Shown here: piece after piece, positions 41,601 to 53,690 of the stretch
Layout of the letters: every line of letters starts with the position of its first letter
How positions within the stretch are numbered: position 1 is the first letter of the stretch
Source: Porogramme epimiltina
Taxonomy: Eukaryota > Basidiomycota > Agaricomycetes > Polyporales > Polyporaceae
Reading direction: 5' to 3'
DNA: 56,502 nucleotides
NCBI GenBank assembly: GCA_900155495.1
Contig: FTLJ01000771.1
Location: 1-56,502 of the forward strand
Position numbers and translations under genes: made by a program
Notes under the pieces: model-generated
The model's database searches: none
The model's input: the letters and a program-made list of their open reading frames with translations, nothing else
What the model was told of the DNA's origin: nothing

Positions 41601-43714
41601 CTACAGCACAACAGCGCCCGGCGCAAAGTCAAACACTGCAATCCGAGTGTCCTTCGCATACCCCACGCACAGCCGTCCAATCGTCTCGTCCCAGGCAACC
41701 GCCGACACGTCCGAAAGGTCTTCTGGGCTGATGGAGAACACACGCGGGGCCCCAGCATCCGTTTCCTGACCAACGTCTTCCCCGCCGCTGCCACCTGCCA
41801 CATCTGCCTGGATATCAGCCGCGTCTCCCACCACGTCACCGCCCACGTCCATCGCGCCTTCTGTGCCCGCACCAGATTCCACCTTCCAGTCCTTCCCCAC
41901 CAGCCGCTCGTCCCAGACCCCACCGAGCATCCTGATCTCGAAAGCCCTCCCACTACCACTCCCGTCGTCGCGCGGGACTGTGCATATGAGGGGTCGCACC
42001 GAGCCCGGCAGGACGCGATGCTCATACACGTCCGCCAGCGCATCCACCCCCTCCGGTAGCGTCTCGGGGCACAGTAGCGGCACGTCTTGCGCCAGCGCAT
42101 ACTCGTACGCCACCGCCGCCGCCGCCTCGCCAGGCCCGGGCCCCGCAGCGGCGGGTACGGCAGACGGAAACAGCGCCTCGTACACGATCCCGTACGTCTT
42201 CTCCGCCTGCACAAAGATGATGACAGGAGGCGGCGGCGGCGCGCCCATCCTCCGCGCGACGTGCGCGCGTACCGTCGGGTCACGTGCCGAGGGCCCGCGG
42301 TCCGGCTCGGAGATCCACACCTTCTTCCAGAAGTTCCCCGCCGCGTCGAGCGGGGCGCTGCGCGACGCGGCGATGAGCGTGGCGGAGGTGTCAGAAGCGT
42401 ACACGAAGGGGTAGAGCTCGGCGAAGTAGAATGGGCCGGGGTGGGGAGGGTCCGTCGCGGGGTCGTGTGTGGGTGGGGGTTGGTTCGTGCCTGCACGGCG
42501 AACGACGAGGAATTGGTTTTGAGCGGGGAGGATGGTAAACGCAAGGATGGCATGACGCTGTGATGGGGAGTAGTTAGAGGTGAAGGGGTATTTCGTAAAC
42601 GTGCACATAAGAACTTACGAGGTCAAGAAAATCGGGGTGAGATTGACACGTAATGGTGCACCCCAGCCCTCCGTTGAGATTCTTGAACAGGATCCTATCG
42701 GGGTTCTTCAGGACCGCGATATACGGCGTCCCATCGACGTCCTCGTCCATTATCAGATTGGATATTCGCGAGCGAGAGACGATCTCAGTAAGAAGGTGGA
42801 AGGGACGGGGCTCTTGCATCGCGATGGACATGTACTTGCGTGAGGACCCAGTGTAGGCCTCGTCACAGTACAGTTCTAGTGACTTGAGAGGGATGTGCAC
42901 GACAGAACACTCGTATTTAATCATCGATGTGTGCGGGTTGGCTTCAGGAGGGATGGCGTTGATGTCGAATCTTTGCGAAAATGAGGGGGAAGTATACAGG
43001 GGTACAATCAGAATACGCACCTATCGGCGTAACGTTCACGCCTATAGTCTCTCCGCACATATGCAATCGCAATCCCTTGTACTCCATCGACCGCCATGTA
43101 CTTGACGCGTAGATGATACGCTTTCGTCCGCGTGTCGACGCGCGCGATCGGGATCCCCATCGAGTACCCAAAGTCGGACGTGAAGACTTCGATGGAGAAC
43201 CTCGTCCGCGAGCGATCCGTGACGGACGCGACCATGTACTGGCCGCCTGGGAGGAGTGCCATCTCCAACACACTCCGGTAGGCCTCGATGTCCCAGCGGC
43301 GGAGGGCGATTTGGTCTCGCTTGTCCCATCGCTTGGGAAGGGAGACGGCACGAGCGAGAAGTCGCTCTGCCTCGATCGCGGAGAGGTTGGCGAAGGAGTA
43401 GCGTTCAGAAGGCGGTAAGGGCGGGAGAGGGTGTTCGGCGCGGTCGATGAGGCGCTTCCAAGTGACGGCTTCACGGGTGAGGCGATGGTACTGAGAGCTG
43501 ACCTGTGCGAAAATTTAAGGAAATAGACGAGGCTTGCGAGGCGGTGGAGACTCACCTGGCGAAGGCTGACGATGTCCTGAACGTCGAGTTCAGTGAGTAT
43601 GTTGTCGAGTATGACGTCCTCCGTGAGGACTGTCTTGACAAGAGAAGGCTTTGGCGTAGAGACCTTCGAATGCTCCTCCGAGGGCCCTTCAAGTATTGAG
43701 AGGAGTTGGTCCAT
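41601..43714 (-). CDS. F-box domain protein
   Basis: Four exons, 43714-43556, 43502-43021, 42970-42619 and 42557-41601; introns of 53, 50 and 61 nt, all GT-AG and in phase; 649 aa. The F-box lies at about residues 28-75 (LTEDVILDNILTELDVQDIVSLRQ, then VSSQYHRLTREAVTWK across the first junction). F-box proteins link substrates to Skp1-Cullin ubiquitin ligases. The remainder has WD/kelch-like features without clear repeats. Examples are SVLEMALLPGGQYMVAS, then FSIEVFTSDFG, IAVLKNPDRILFKNL, and near the end SAVAWDETIGRLCVGYAKDTRIAVFDF, which reads like a single beta-propeller blade. Long Gly/Ala/Pro insert at about 42200. The substrate is unknown. A decayed inverted copy lies at 23362-23945. Confidence 0.88.
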
Positions 43715-44079
43715 GATGTTGGCAGGAGAGAATGCGAGAGCGGAACGTAAAGGACGGCATCCCTGCGTCCAGAGTGATGAAGGTATGCATCTGAGACGGG
43801 GTCTGGAAGTGGAAGAGGGCTGCCGACGGACAAGGGACGACGAGTACAAGGCAGCGCGAGAGCGACGCGGCCGAGGACAAGGGCTCCGTCCGCAAGCGCC
43901 CGTGGGCATGGCGCCACGCCGGCGCTTCGCCTCTCCGCATTCGAGTCACCGTTTCCTCCAATCCATCATCATATACAGAACACTCCAGAGTCTAGACAAT
44001 CCTGCAAAGCCTCGTCCACGAATGTATCCCCTTGTTCTGCTGGAAATTCACACTCCCTTATTCGCTTGGTCTGAGCTTT

Positions 44080-44359
44080 ATTTCCTCGGAGGAGCCCGAA
44101 CTTCGACATCATAGCTGGACCGGAACACATGTGTACACTGAGTAGGACCTCCACCTCGCCTGCAACGTTCCTGTGGCTTAAGCCATCCTCCATCCCTGTC
44201 AATGCCAACTGTAACCCCATCCCCACTTACTGCTGACCCGCCTCCATCACGTACAATCGAGTAAATATCAATGTCCTGCTCGGCCTGCGCCTGAAAGAAC
44301 ATAATCGGAACCTGAAAATCATCATGAAAAACAATTAATTTTTCTTCGAGAGGCTTCAA
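44080..44359 (-). CDS. Small hypothetical protein or last exon
   Basis: A minus-strand open frame of 93 codons with protein-like composition (LPIMFF-like VPIMFFQAQAEQDIDIYS, GWLKPQERCRRGG, YDVEVRAPPRK), ending in TAA. Upstream TTTTCAG could be an acceptor, making it a terminal exon starting about 44311. No family recognised, and no 5' exon identified in 43715-44360. Reported as a candidate only. Confidence 0.3.
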
Positions 44360-44499
44360 CGTGCAGAAGCGAAAATCTACTAGACATTCCCAAGAATAGT
44401 ATGAAGTGACCTAGTCCCAAAGAGTGATCCTGCTTCCCCAAGTGCGTACGACTACTGGGCAGCGCCTATAAGCATTCACCAGCCTGAACCCCGCGGAGA

Positions 44500-46051
44500 T
44501 CACTGCGAGTACGCTGGTAACGGCTCGGTCCCAAACCTCACCCCCGCCAACGCCGCCCGCAGCATCTCCACCTCCTCCCTCAGCGCATGCATATCGTCCG
44601 CTGTCTCGCGTTCAGTGCCCGTCCACGCCGACTCCGACCTTCCAGACCCAAGCCCGCTCGCGGTCGACCCGCTCCCGCCCCATCTTGACGATCTGAGCAA
44701 CGCGTCGCCCGAGTGTGCTGTGCTGAGCGAGTTGTGGCGACGCCACCGCGGCATGCCGCCGTCCCCTGGAGACAGTGGCCGCTTCTCTGATGTTGCCGCG
44801 CCACGTTCTGCCGCTTGCAATTGCGCCTCAAGAGCCTTGACGCGATCGCGCATGAGTGTTGTCGTGACTTCGGAGGCCGTACCTGCTCGTGTAAGCGCCC
44901 TGGTACTGGATAAACGGGCCGGGAAAAATGACGATACTATAGCAGGCGTAAGCTATCATGGTCGCCGTTGCCCGACGGCAGACGGAAAACTCACTGGTGG
45001 GACTGGTAGCAGGAGAATGTGATGACAGCAAGGAGGGATGTCGAGTCCGGGTGGGTGAGGCGACGCGACGTGCGTTCGTGGTACGGCGGCGCTTGCGCAG
45101 GACGCAGAACGCGATGACAGCGATCGCGACCAATGCCACTCCACCTAAAGCGCCGCCTACGATAACAGCAACAGGAGTGGCTGGATCAGGTGGGGACGAC
45201 GAGGCAGAGACCGCATCTGGCGTCGTTCCTGCGCTGCTGCTGGAGGTTGCACGGGAAGAACCGCTCGACGGTGAGGATGACTGCCCGGAGGGAGAGGTCG
45301 GCGACTGTGCGGGGCTGGACTGAGTATTCGAACCTGTAGTGCCTGATGCTCGCGTCGATGGAGAGGAAGAAGTACTCGGGGTGTTGCTGGAGTCTGAGGG
45401 AGGCGTGCTCGAAGCGCCAGTAGAGCTTGAGGGAGGTGTACTGCTGGGGGGACTCGGAGGAGAGGTAGACGGGGGGTTTTGCGTGGGGGATGAGATCGTA
45501 GGGGGATCGTCTTCGAAGGTATACATCACGTAATCAAATAGGATGAGGGAGGCTTCCGACCCTGTTGCCCGTATCTCTATATTGTGTGCTACATTCGGCA
45601 TGTTATTGTGCTTGAGGATCATCACCTGGTACTCCTTATTCGACGTCAAGTCCGGCGAATGGAGATACGAATCTACATGCGTTCCGTCTACCGATAGCGT
45701 GAGGTTTGTGAGCGTCGTTGTCCATGGGACTTGATTCACGATGGTGTTGAACACATAGACGTCTGTGCCGACGAAAGAGATTGAGATAACGCGGTCGGGC
45801 TGGCCAGGGTGGTACGTCGAGTCGCGCCATGTCTGATCGAACGCCTTGCTCACGTCCGTATTTGTACGGTTGATATTGCATCCATTACACGTGTCACCGT
45901 CCGCCCAACCATCGCTGGGCGAGTAGGAAGGCAAGGCACCTGTCACCGAGTCCCCACGCTGGTCATCGATGGTGCGGTTAACTGCGGCACACGCGACAAG
46001 GTGGATGCTGAGCAAGACGATGGTGAACGGGGCCACAAGGGTGAGGACCAT
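44500..46051 (-). CDS. NRTIDD-family membrane glycoprotein (member 13)
   Basis: Exons 46051-44995 and 44882-44500, intron 112 nt (GTGAGT...GAGCAG, phase 1), 479 aa. Signal peptide MVLTLVAPFTIVLLSIHLVACA, NRTIDDQRGDSVTGALP, CNGC, FDQTWRDSTY, ISFVGTDVYVFNTIVN, NLTLSVDG, NNMPNVAHNIEIRATG, LILFDYVMYT. The stalk is about 100 residues of Ser/Pro/Thr, much longer than in member 14. Membrane helix at about residues 291-316, then RKRRR. Tail: LMRDRVKALEAQLQAAE, MPRWRRHNSLSTAHSGDALL, MHALREEVEMLRAAL and end LPAYSQ. Duplicate of member 14, with identical intron and exon 2 lengths (112 and 383 nt). Confidence 0.9.
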
Positions 46052-46129
46052 GGAATGCGGCGTCGCGAGCCTAGAGGTACAGATTCACGTGGAAAGCGGG
46101 TGAAGAGGCGATTTCACTGAGATTGCGTG

Positions 46130-46790
46130 AGTGTGGCGGGCGGAAGGAAAAGTGGCCCCAGGCGGGCGGGCAAAGACGGGGCCTTTGAGCGGCATCGAAC
46201 ACTGTTCTTTGATAGTTGGTCAGTTGGGAGTCTATAAACGATAAGCGAAGGACCCACGGACTCCTACGAGGTTCCCGGTCCCGCTGAAAGCAACTTCTCG
46301 AATATCTAAGTGCTTGTTATAACTCTACACGACATGCATGTGGTTGCCTGTGTCGTGGATGGTGTCATCAGAGTAGGGCATTCAGAGAGGCTATGTATGG
46401 GCAGCCTAGAGCACGGCGTTGCGAAGCCACTTGAAACTTCCATGACGGACGGCGGTCGTGTGGCAGATAGAGTTCGATGGATGCCCTCGCCGAAGCGGAC
46501 ACAGTGTGCCTCCTTGCACGAGCGTTCCGTACCATGATCCGGAAAGAAGCCTTACAGAAAGTATATGCTCACTTTACCGAAAAAAGCATCAACAGCGGTG
46601 AAGAACTGTAACGCATGCGGGCACGGACACTCACTTAGAGGTGACGAACACCCCACTGCGACCCTCCGGATAGTCGTGGACTCGTGGCTGCAACGATCGC
46701 GGTGGCGCCTCTTTTCTGTCGGCGCTCAGGGTGTCTTCCCAACCTGGAAAGGGCCGAAAGGGTCATTTGATCGGCGCCTCAAAATTGTAG
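46130..46790. repeat. Upstream module copy U1
   Basis: Non-coding block similar to 50690-51400 (U3) and, over a shorter span, to 50030-50400 (U2). Shared landmarks in order: GGCATCGAACAC, GATAGTTGG, TACGAGGTTCC, CAGCCTAGA, ATGAGCGTTCCG-like, GGTGGCGCCTCTTTTCTGTC. It lies upstream of member 13 and may carry its promoter. Confidence 0.75.
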
Positions 46791-46960
46791 TCTACTGCCA
46801 CTCAAAGCGGTACAGCCTTCGAGCGCCCAAACGTTTCATTTGCCGGCCCCATTTAAGTTGATATTGATATCGCTGTCGCACGATGACCGAGGGACTCCAA
46901 TGGATCCTTGGCGCAGAGCCATCCGAGACGACTTTCATGGGCAATGCCACTCCATATCAT
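46790..46960. other. Scar of a deleted HET gene
   Basis: In unit B a HET gene (51587-53408) lies between U3 and member 16. In unit A no HET gene is present. However, from about 46937 (ATGGGCAATGCCACTCC...CATCACTGTTG...ACGGAG) the sequence resumes similarity to the last codons and 3' flank of the unit B HET gene (53396 onward). The HET coding region is therefore missing between 46790 and 46937, while its 3' flank remains. Confidence 0.65.
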
Positions 46961-47158
46961 CACTGTTGTCCTACGGAGCCTTAGACAGTGCCTCGAAGAT
47001 CTACATATCTACCTAACTACGTTTTTCACTGTGTAGACTATCAATACACACAATGCGTGCTTATTAAGCAGATAGCACGCCAACAGATTACCATTCACTT
47101 TTGGGCGAACTTTTCCCATTATCCTCTTCACCCCGAACCCATTGCAAGTCGATGTTCT

Positions 47159-47640
47159 TCAACGCTGGGCACTCGATGGAGCACCGCTTGCGGGATCTTC
47201 ATCTCTGCGTGCACCTGCGCCGCCACCTCTAGATCTACTTCTCTCTCTGAGCGTGAGGATGTCGGTAGAGCTGTCAGGCCAGCGTGTATAACTACCGGCA
47301 AACATTCCGTCAATGCAAAATGTGAGGTTTGTAAAAGTGGTTGTCGAAGGGATCTGATTGGCGAGTATGACGAAGGCATACACCGCGGTGCCGTTGAAGA
47401 CGAAAGAGATGACGCGCTCGGCCTGACCTGGATTGTACGCAGCGTCATGCCATGTTCCGTCGAAGGCTCTGGAGACGTTGACGTTCTTGCTATTGGTGCG
47501 ACATGGAGAGCAGGTATCGCCTTCTTCCCAAACTCCGCCATAAGATGGCATTGCGCGAGTAACTTCATCCCCATTCTTGTCGTCAATAGTACGCCGGTTG
47601 ACTAGGAGAGATATCACGGGAGATACAACGCTGAGTTGAA
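47159..47640 (-). pseudogene. NRTIDD-family member 15, truncated
   Basis: Duplicate of member 16's ectodomain. Readable from the signal peptide (VTLILQLSVVSPVISLLVN) through an altered signature NRRTIDDKNGDEV (one extra Arg codon), CSPC, NVSRAFDGTWHDA, VISFVFNGTAVYAF, NLTFCIDG and SSTDIL. It then diverges into unrelated sequence and stops at 47159. The start codon is lost: a TAA and a shifted frame lie where member 16 has its Met. Stalk, helix and tail are absent. A clear dead copy. Confidence 0.88.
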
Positions 47641-48479
47641 GGATCAGCGTGACTGGAAGGGCTTAATGAACGCTCCCTATACCCCGTTGACGATACGGAA
47701 GGTTAACGTAAAGAGTGCGGTCAGTGAATCCGCGGACGGGAGGAAGAGGAAGAGTGGACATACAGAGGTGGTGCATATCGAGAGTAGTTCTACGAATGCT
47801 ACATCCATGAAAACGCGTGGTATTTAGCAGTGGTACGGATGCACTGGGTAACAGATATGTGGCTATGGAGGGCGCAGAAATATGCGATCGGACCCGCCCA
47901 GGTCAGCACGCACACAGGGGACATTGATCAATGTCCTCTGTGACAACAACCCGCCACGTTCAGCACTTATGCGCGAGTTTGTAGAGCCCGCCGGAGGTAA
48001 TAGGGTCATCAGTAGCTATTGGACGATGAGAGTGGCTGCTGCCAGAAAATTGGTGCCCAGAGTGAGAAGCCCAGCTGGGCGATGAAGTTCTGGGAGTGGA
48101 GGAGTATGCCACCTACGCATGATGTCGTACTGAGATGAAAGGCCCTGAGACAATAGGTTTGGCTTGGCGGAGGAAACTGCAAAGTTCGTTAGGCTTGACG
48201 TTGAAGATCCTCGTGAAGGCACAGCATCGCAGCAAGTCAACCTTCCCCCTCGGCACAAGTACTTCTGATGGTGTGAAGCTCACTCTGTCACGTTGTATTA
48301 CGGTCGCAGCTTCCCCAAAGGTAGAATATCTTCCCTACACCTCAAAGTCAGAAATAATGCCAGTCACCCAGGCACATGGATATACCCAAGAATAACATGA
48401 AGTGAGCTAGTCCCAAAGAGCGATACTGTCTCCCTACGTGTTCTAGTTGGGACTTATGAACATTCTTTGCTCTCAGGGA
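47640..48479. other. 5' flank of pseudogene 15 and unit junction
   Basis: 47640-48130 aligns with the 5' flank of member 16 (55010-55480): shared ACGATACGGAAGG-like, TAACGTAAAGAGTG, GTGCATATCGAG, CGGTATTTAG. The remainder to 48479 leads into the 3' flank of member 14. No gene. Confidence 0.6.
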
Positions 48480-49914
48480 TCACTGCGAGTACGCCGGTAA
48501 TGGTTCGTTCCTAAGGCGCGCTCCCGCTAACACCGCCCGAAGCATCTCTATCTCCTCTCTCAGCGCATGCATATCGTCCGCCGTTCCGCGCTCAGTGCCC
48601 GTCCACTCCGACTCCGACATTCCGGCCCCAGACCCGCTCACCATCGATCCTCTCCCGTCCCACCTCAATGACTGGAGCAACGCGTCACCTGAGTGTGTGG
48701 TGCTGAACGAGTTGGGGCGACGCCACCGCGGCATGCCGTCGTCCCCTGGAGAGAAGGGCGGTTTCTCTGATGTTTCCGTGCCATATTCTTCCGCTTGCAG
48801 TTGCGCCTCGAGCTCCTGGATACGATTGCGCATGAGCGCTGTGGTTCCCTCTGAGGCCGTGGCTGATCGTGTAAGCCGCCTCGTGCTGGGCAGGCGGGAG
48901 GGGAAGAACGACGATACTATGGAAAGCATAAGACTTCCTCATTGCGTTTAGCAGGAGACGTGCGGGGAACTCACTGGTAGGACTGGTTGTAGGAGGGTTG
49001 TGTGATACTAAGGAGGGACGTCGATTCAGGGTCGGCGCTGCGCTGTGATGGGCATTTCTAATACGACGACGTTTGCGCAGGAGACAGAACACGATGGCAA
49101 CAAGAGCAGTCAGCGTCACTCCACCAAGAGCGCCGCCTGCGATAACACCGACCGGCGTGGCCGTATCAGGTGGTCCCGACGAGGGAGTCACCGTGACTCC
49201 TCCCAAGCCGACACTAAACAATGTACTGCTCGACGATGGGGATGACTGGCTGGGGGGATTATTCGGGTCTGGGACGCCAGGCACTGATGTAGGGGATGTG
49301 CTCGGGACGCTTGGCTGAGCAGGAGTAGATGCGGTGCCCGTGGTGATGGAGGATGGGGGCGGAGACCCCTCTTGGAAGGTGTATATTACGTAGTCGAATA
49401 AGACTAGGGAGGCTTCCGACCCTGTTGCCCGTATCTCTATATTGTGTGCTACATTCGGCATGTTGTTGTGCTTGAGGACCATCACCTGGTACTCCATATT
49501 CGACGTCAAGTCCGGCGAATGGAGATACGAATCTACATGCGTTCCGTCTACCGATAGCGTGAGGTTTGTGAGCGTCGTTGTCCATATGACCTGGTTCGCG
49601 ATGATGTTGAATACATAGATGTCCGTGCCGACGAAAGACATTGAGATAAAGCGATCGGGCTGACCAGGGTGGTATGTCGTATCGCTCCATGTCCCATCGA
49701 ACGCCTTGCTCACGTCCGTATTTGTACGGTTGATACGGCATCCATTACACGTGTTTCCAATCGCCCAGCCATCACTCGGCGAGTAGGAAGGCAAGGCACC
49801 TGTCACCGAGTCCCCATGCTGGTCGTCGATGGTGCGGTTTACAGCAGTAGACGCCGTGGCGAAGAGGACGTTGATCGAGACGGAGGCGAATAGGGCGACG
49901 AGGGTGAAGACCAT
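48480..49914 (-). CDS. NRTIDD-family membrane glycoprotein (member 14)
   Basis: Exons 49914-48975 and 48862-48480, intron 112 nt (GTGAGT...GATCAG, phase 1), 440 aa. NRTIDDQHGDSVTGALP, CNGC, FDGTWSDTTY, MSFVGTDIYVFNIIAN, NLTLSVDG, NNMPNVAHNIEIRATG, LVLFDYVIYT. The stalk is about 40 residues shorter than in member 13, otherwise similar. Membrane helix at about residues 251-276 (GGALGGVTLTALVAIVFCLL), then RKRRR. Tail: LMRNRIQELEAQLQAEE, MPRWRRPNS, MHALREEIEMLRAVL and end LPAYSQ. Recently duplicated with member 13. No break seen. Confidence 0.9.
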
Positions 49915-50029
49915 GGAATATGGCGTCCCTAACCCGGCGAATCAGCGTTGAGTGGAAAGGGAGCGATGGACTAACTGACTTGGGAGTGCACGATGATAGT
50001 GGGAGGTAGAGAGGTGTCTCAGCCGGTTT

Positions 50030-50400
50030 TTACAGGTTTGAGGGGCATCCACCAGGCTTCGCTGATAGTTGGTCAGTAAGGGTACCATCAATTATCATGA
50101 TAATTGGAGGACTCACTCTACCAAAACTCCCGTCTCCATCCAAAGCATCTGCTGGGGAAGTCGAGTGGCACTGACGTATCTCGGGAGTGTCTAAACTCTG
50201 TGCTGTGACATGGACGGAGTTCCCACACGAGACAACCAACGAGGTCCCGCAAGGCCGGCCTAGAACGATACATAGCGCTGCCAAGCAGCCACTGGTCGTG
50301 CGGCGGATAGTTGGACAGATCGACCGATGGATCACATCGTCAAGTCGGATATGTGCTTACTTGAATGAGCGTTCAGTACTTGTTATCCGGAAATAGAAGC
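50030..50400. repeat. Upstream module copy U2 (shorter)
   Basis: Partial copy of the module at 46130-46790: GGGGCATC, GATAGTTGGTCAG, GGCCTAGAACG, AGTTGGACAGAT, ATGAGCGTTC. More diverged than U1 and U3. Lies directly upstream of member 14. Confidence 0.6.
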
Positions 50401-50689
50401 CCTGAAGAAGGTAATCGAAAGTCCTCAGAGGCTATGAAGACACCATACAGAATTTATAGAGCATATGGCAGGCACCTCGCAGAGACGTTTAGTACACGGG
50501 CAACATGGCACTGGACTACGAAGGCCCTCGCGAATATGTGTAGGGGAATGACTACTGAAAGCATACCTCTCGGTCGTGTTCGTATCGCGCCCCGACGGTA
50601 TAACGTCGGTGAGAGAGAGTTGGCAATCATGTTGGAGACTTGGCGATGTGTGACTATCGACAGACCGATAGCATCCGATCTCGATTCTC

Positions 50690-51400
50690 TGGTGGGCAGA
50701 AGGAAAAAGTGCCTCCAAGCAAGCAGACAAAGACGGGGCCTTTGAGGGGCATCGAACACAGTTGTTTGATAGTTGGTTGGTTGGGAGTCCATAAATGATA
50801 ACCCAAGAACCCACTGGTTACTACGAGGTTCCTATTACACCGAGCGCCCTCTTGAATATTTAAGTGCTTGCTACAACTCTCCACAACGTGATCATGATTC
50901 TGTGTGGCGGCGGTGGAGGGCATCGTCGGAGTAGGGAATTCAGCGAGGCTTTGTATGGTCAGCCTAGAACACGGCCTTGCGAAGCCACTTGGAACCTCAA
51001 GGACAGCATCGTTGTGGAAGATAGAGTTGGACAGATATCTCAGCCGATGGATGCCCTCGGCAAACGGACATGTGCCCTTTGTATGAGCGTTCCGTGCTAT
51101 GATCTATGGAGAGGAACCTTACAGAAAGTGTATAATCGGCTTACCGAAGCAAAAAACAGCAACGGCGGTGGGGGCCCGTAGCGCATGCTGGCACGGGCAC
51201 TCACACTGGGGTGACGCCGCTCTGAACGGAGGCGAATGCGGTGAAGAGCACGTATCATTTTCGCGTGGCTCTCCGATTAGTAAGTAGTCAGCAGGTGGCT
51301 GTGACGTGGCCCCGGCTACGGTGGCGCCTCTTTTCTGTCGGCGCTTGAAGTGTCTTCCAGAGCGCAAGTAGCTGGAAAGCCCTATTTTAACGGCACCACC
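50690..51400. repeat. Upstream module copy U3
   Basis: Long non-coding copy closely similar to U1, ending about 190 bp before HET gene 2. With U2 it forms a head-to-tail pair between member 14 and HET gene 2. Confidence 0.75.
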
Positions 51401-51586
51401 TAACAATCCCATTACCTCCCAACAATCTCATTATCTCCGACATAACATCTGCCCGCCAACTTCAGTGGCACCAGCCACCAGTCTCCCAGCTTGCGCTGCT
51501 CCAAATAGTCGTATGTACGGGTTAACTTCCCTCCTTGCACAAATATGGGACTCATCAGATCTCCTGGGGACAGTTGCCCTTCTACT

Positions 51587-53408
51587 ATGTGGCTGCTTAG
51601 CACCGATCGCGCTGAACTCAAGTTCTTTATATCTCCGGAAGACGTTCCCGGAGGATACGCAATCCTCTCGCACGTCTGGGGCGAGCACGAAGATACCTTT
51701 CAATATGTGCGCTCTCTCAGCGATAGATGCACAAAGACGGGGGAAAATCCACGAGATCTCGTCGGGATCAAGATTCGTGAGAGCTGCCGTCTCGCCCAGA
51801 GGCACGGTTGGGCGTGGATCTGGTCCGATACGTGCTGCATCGACAAGAGCAGCAGCGCCGAGCTCTCCGAAGCCATCAACTCTATGTTCCGCTACTATTC
51901 TCTTTCTGCTGTTTGCTACGCTTTCCTCGGCGATGTTCCCCCAAGGTCCTCACTCCAACTTGACGATGACAAATCTCACTTTCGACATAGCAGATGGCAC
52001 AAGCGCGGCTGGACTCTCCAAGAGCTCGTGGCGCCAAAGCTTGTTATCTTCGTCTCCTCCGAGTGGACTATTTTGGGTCATAAAGCGGCCCTCGCCGAGC
52101 TCCTCGAGTCGATCACGCGCGTCCCCGTTGGGATCCTCCGCTTCGAGAAAGACATTACTGACGTCAGCCTTGCTGGGCGGATGTCATGGGCGAGCGACCG
52201 TCAGACAACGCGGGCCGAGGACGAAGCGTACTCACTAATGGGTATCTTCGGGATCAACATGCCTACGTTGTATGGAGAGGGGCGGAAGGCGTTCTATCGA
52301 CTCCAGGAGGAGATTATGCGGACATCTGTGGATACCTCACTGTTCGTATGGGGTCGTTCTCAGGCTGTAGGCGCACTCAGTTCCGATGTATTGAGGGCGG
52401 AGTCCCCAATCCAACATGGCCACTTCTCTGATGTAGTGCATCTTCTTGCGCCATCTCCAAGCCTATTCATCACAGGAGACGTAGTCGAGTTTAACGTATG
52501 GCTTTCTTACATTTTCAATCAACCCTTGCTCACGGTGGTTTATTCAGGTTGTCGCCGGGGTCGGTCACATGGGCGTATGGCAGCCGCAGAAGGATGAAGC
52601 ACACGAAGAGCGCACCCGCGTCCCAATTCTCACAACAACTCCGTACGGAGTGCGCGCCAAGTTTCCCATCATCGAATTCGCCAAGTTCTCTATCGCTGTT
52701 CTCTGCTGCACATTCGACGAAGTACCTGTCGGGCTTGCACTGTCAAAATGCCCGGACGGACGTGATCCAGAGAGACCGCTGTATCATTGCGATGTCCTGG
52801 GCTGCCGCCTTGTCCTCATGTCTAGCGTTGCCCAGAGGGATCTCTTTCCAACGTGGAAGACCGTGTATATCACCGCACAGCCGCCCTTCCGCGCCGACCC
52901 CTCCGACGCACTCCTTCCCGGAAGGTCTCTTTATCGCTCGCTAGCATACACTCACACTACAACTACAACGCCATTCCGCATCCCTGTCACCGCACTGAAT
53001 GTGGGCTCGCTCTTCCGCTGCATCTCCGTCTTCCCCGAAACTCTTCCGACCACTTGGGCCGGCAACCCGCCCCTCATGCTCGTATATCAATATCGCTCAG
53101 ATTACTACGAGCTCACAAATGCTCTATCCCTCACGCTCGGTGTATGTCACCATAACGCTCCTGGAAGTGCTGGGAATGTCACAGAGCATTGGGCAGTAGT
53201 GAAACAGAACATTGCGCTCAACCAGGACACCCATCCCCTTGACACGCATACATGCGCATTGGACCATATTGCTGCTTGGCCGAATCGGACGAAGTTCTTG
53301 AGGCGCGTTCTTGGAGCTGACGGGGCGGTCAATGTCATGATGACGTTCGCAGTGTGCCCTATGAATGAGATTGGTGGGACACTGGTATTGCAACTATGGG
53401 CAAGCTAG
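51587..53408 (+). CDS. HET-domain (heterokaryon incompatibility) protein 2
   Basis: Exons 51587-52495 and 52548-53408, intron 52 nt (GTATGG...TTCAG, phase 0), 589 aa. MWLLSTDRAELKFF, YAILSHVWGE, KIRESCRLAQRHGWAWIWSD, CCIDKSSSAELSEAINSMFRYY split over adjacent blocks, CYAFLGDV, WHKRGWTLQELVAP, and AYSLMGIFGINMPTLYGEG. The HET domain is close to HET gene 1. The C-terminal module is alignable but much more diverged and ends LVLQLWAS. Met 51587 is preferred over Met 51545 because it matches the start of HET gene 1. It is the only plus-strand gene in unit B, embedded between minus-strand surface-protein genes. Role inferred from the family: cell-death response after non-self recognition. Confidence 0.9.
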
Positions 53409-53690
53409 CAATGCCACTCCGCACCATCAGTGTTGCCTTATGGAGACTTATTTTCCTCAACGATGTATCTACTCGACTAGCCTTTGAACTATATACACCA
53501 TCGATATACCTCTTTAGCAGACAGCATGTTAACAGCTTAGCACTCATTCTCCGGTACACTCTATTTTCACCGCGAAGATATTAGCAACATAACTCCTTCA
53601 ACGCTACACACACTTGACGAAGTAACGCTCGTATTATTTCTAGATAGTAGACATTGGCACGACACCCACTCTCTCATCGTTGCAAAATCA

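Larger units (their letters stand above)
44385..48386. repeat. Tandem segmental duplication, unit A (about 4.0 kb)
   Basis: Unit A contains member 13, an upstream module (46130-46790), a HET deletion scar (about 46790-46960), pseudogene member 15 and its 5' flank (47640-48130). Each part has a counterpart in unit B (48387-55480) in the same order and orientation. The left boundary is set by shared sequence around AGTCCCAAAGAG at about 44414 and 48411. Confidence 0.8.
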
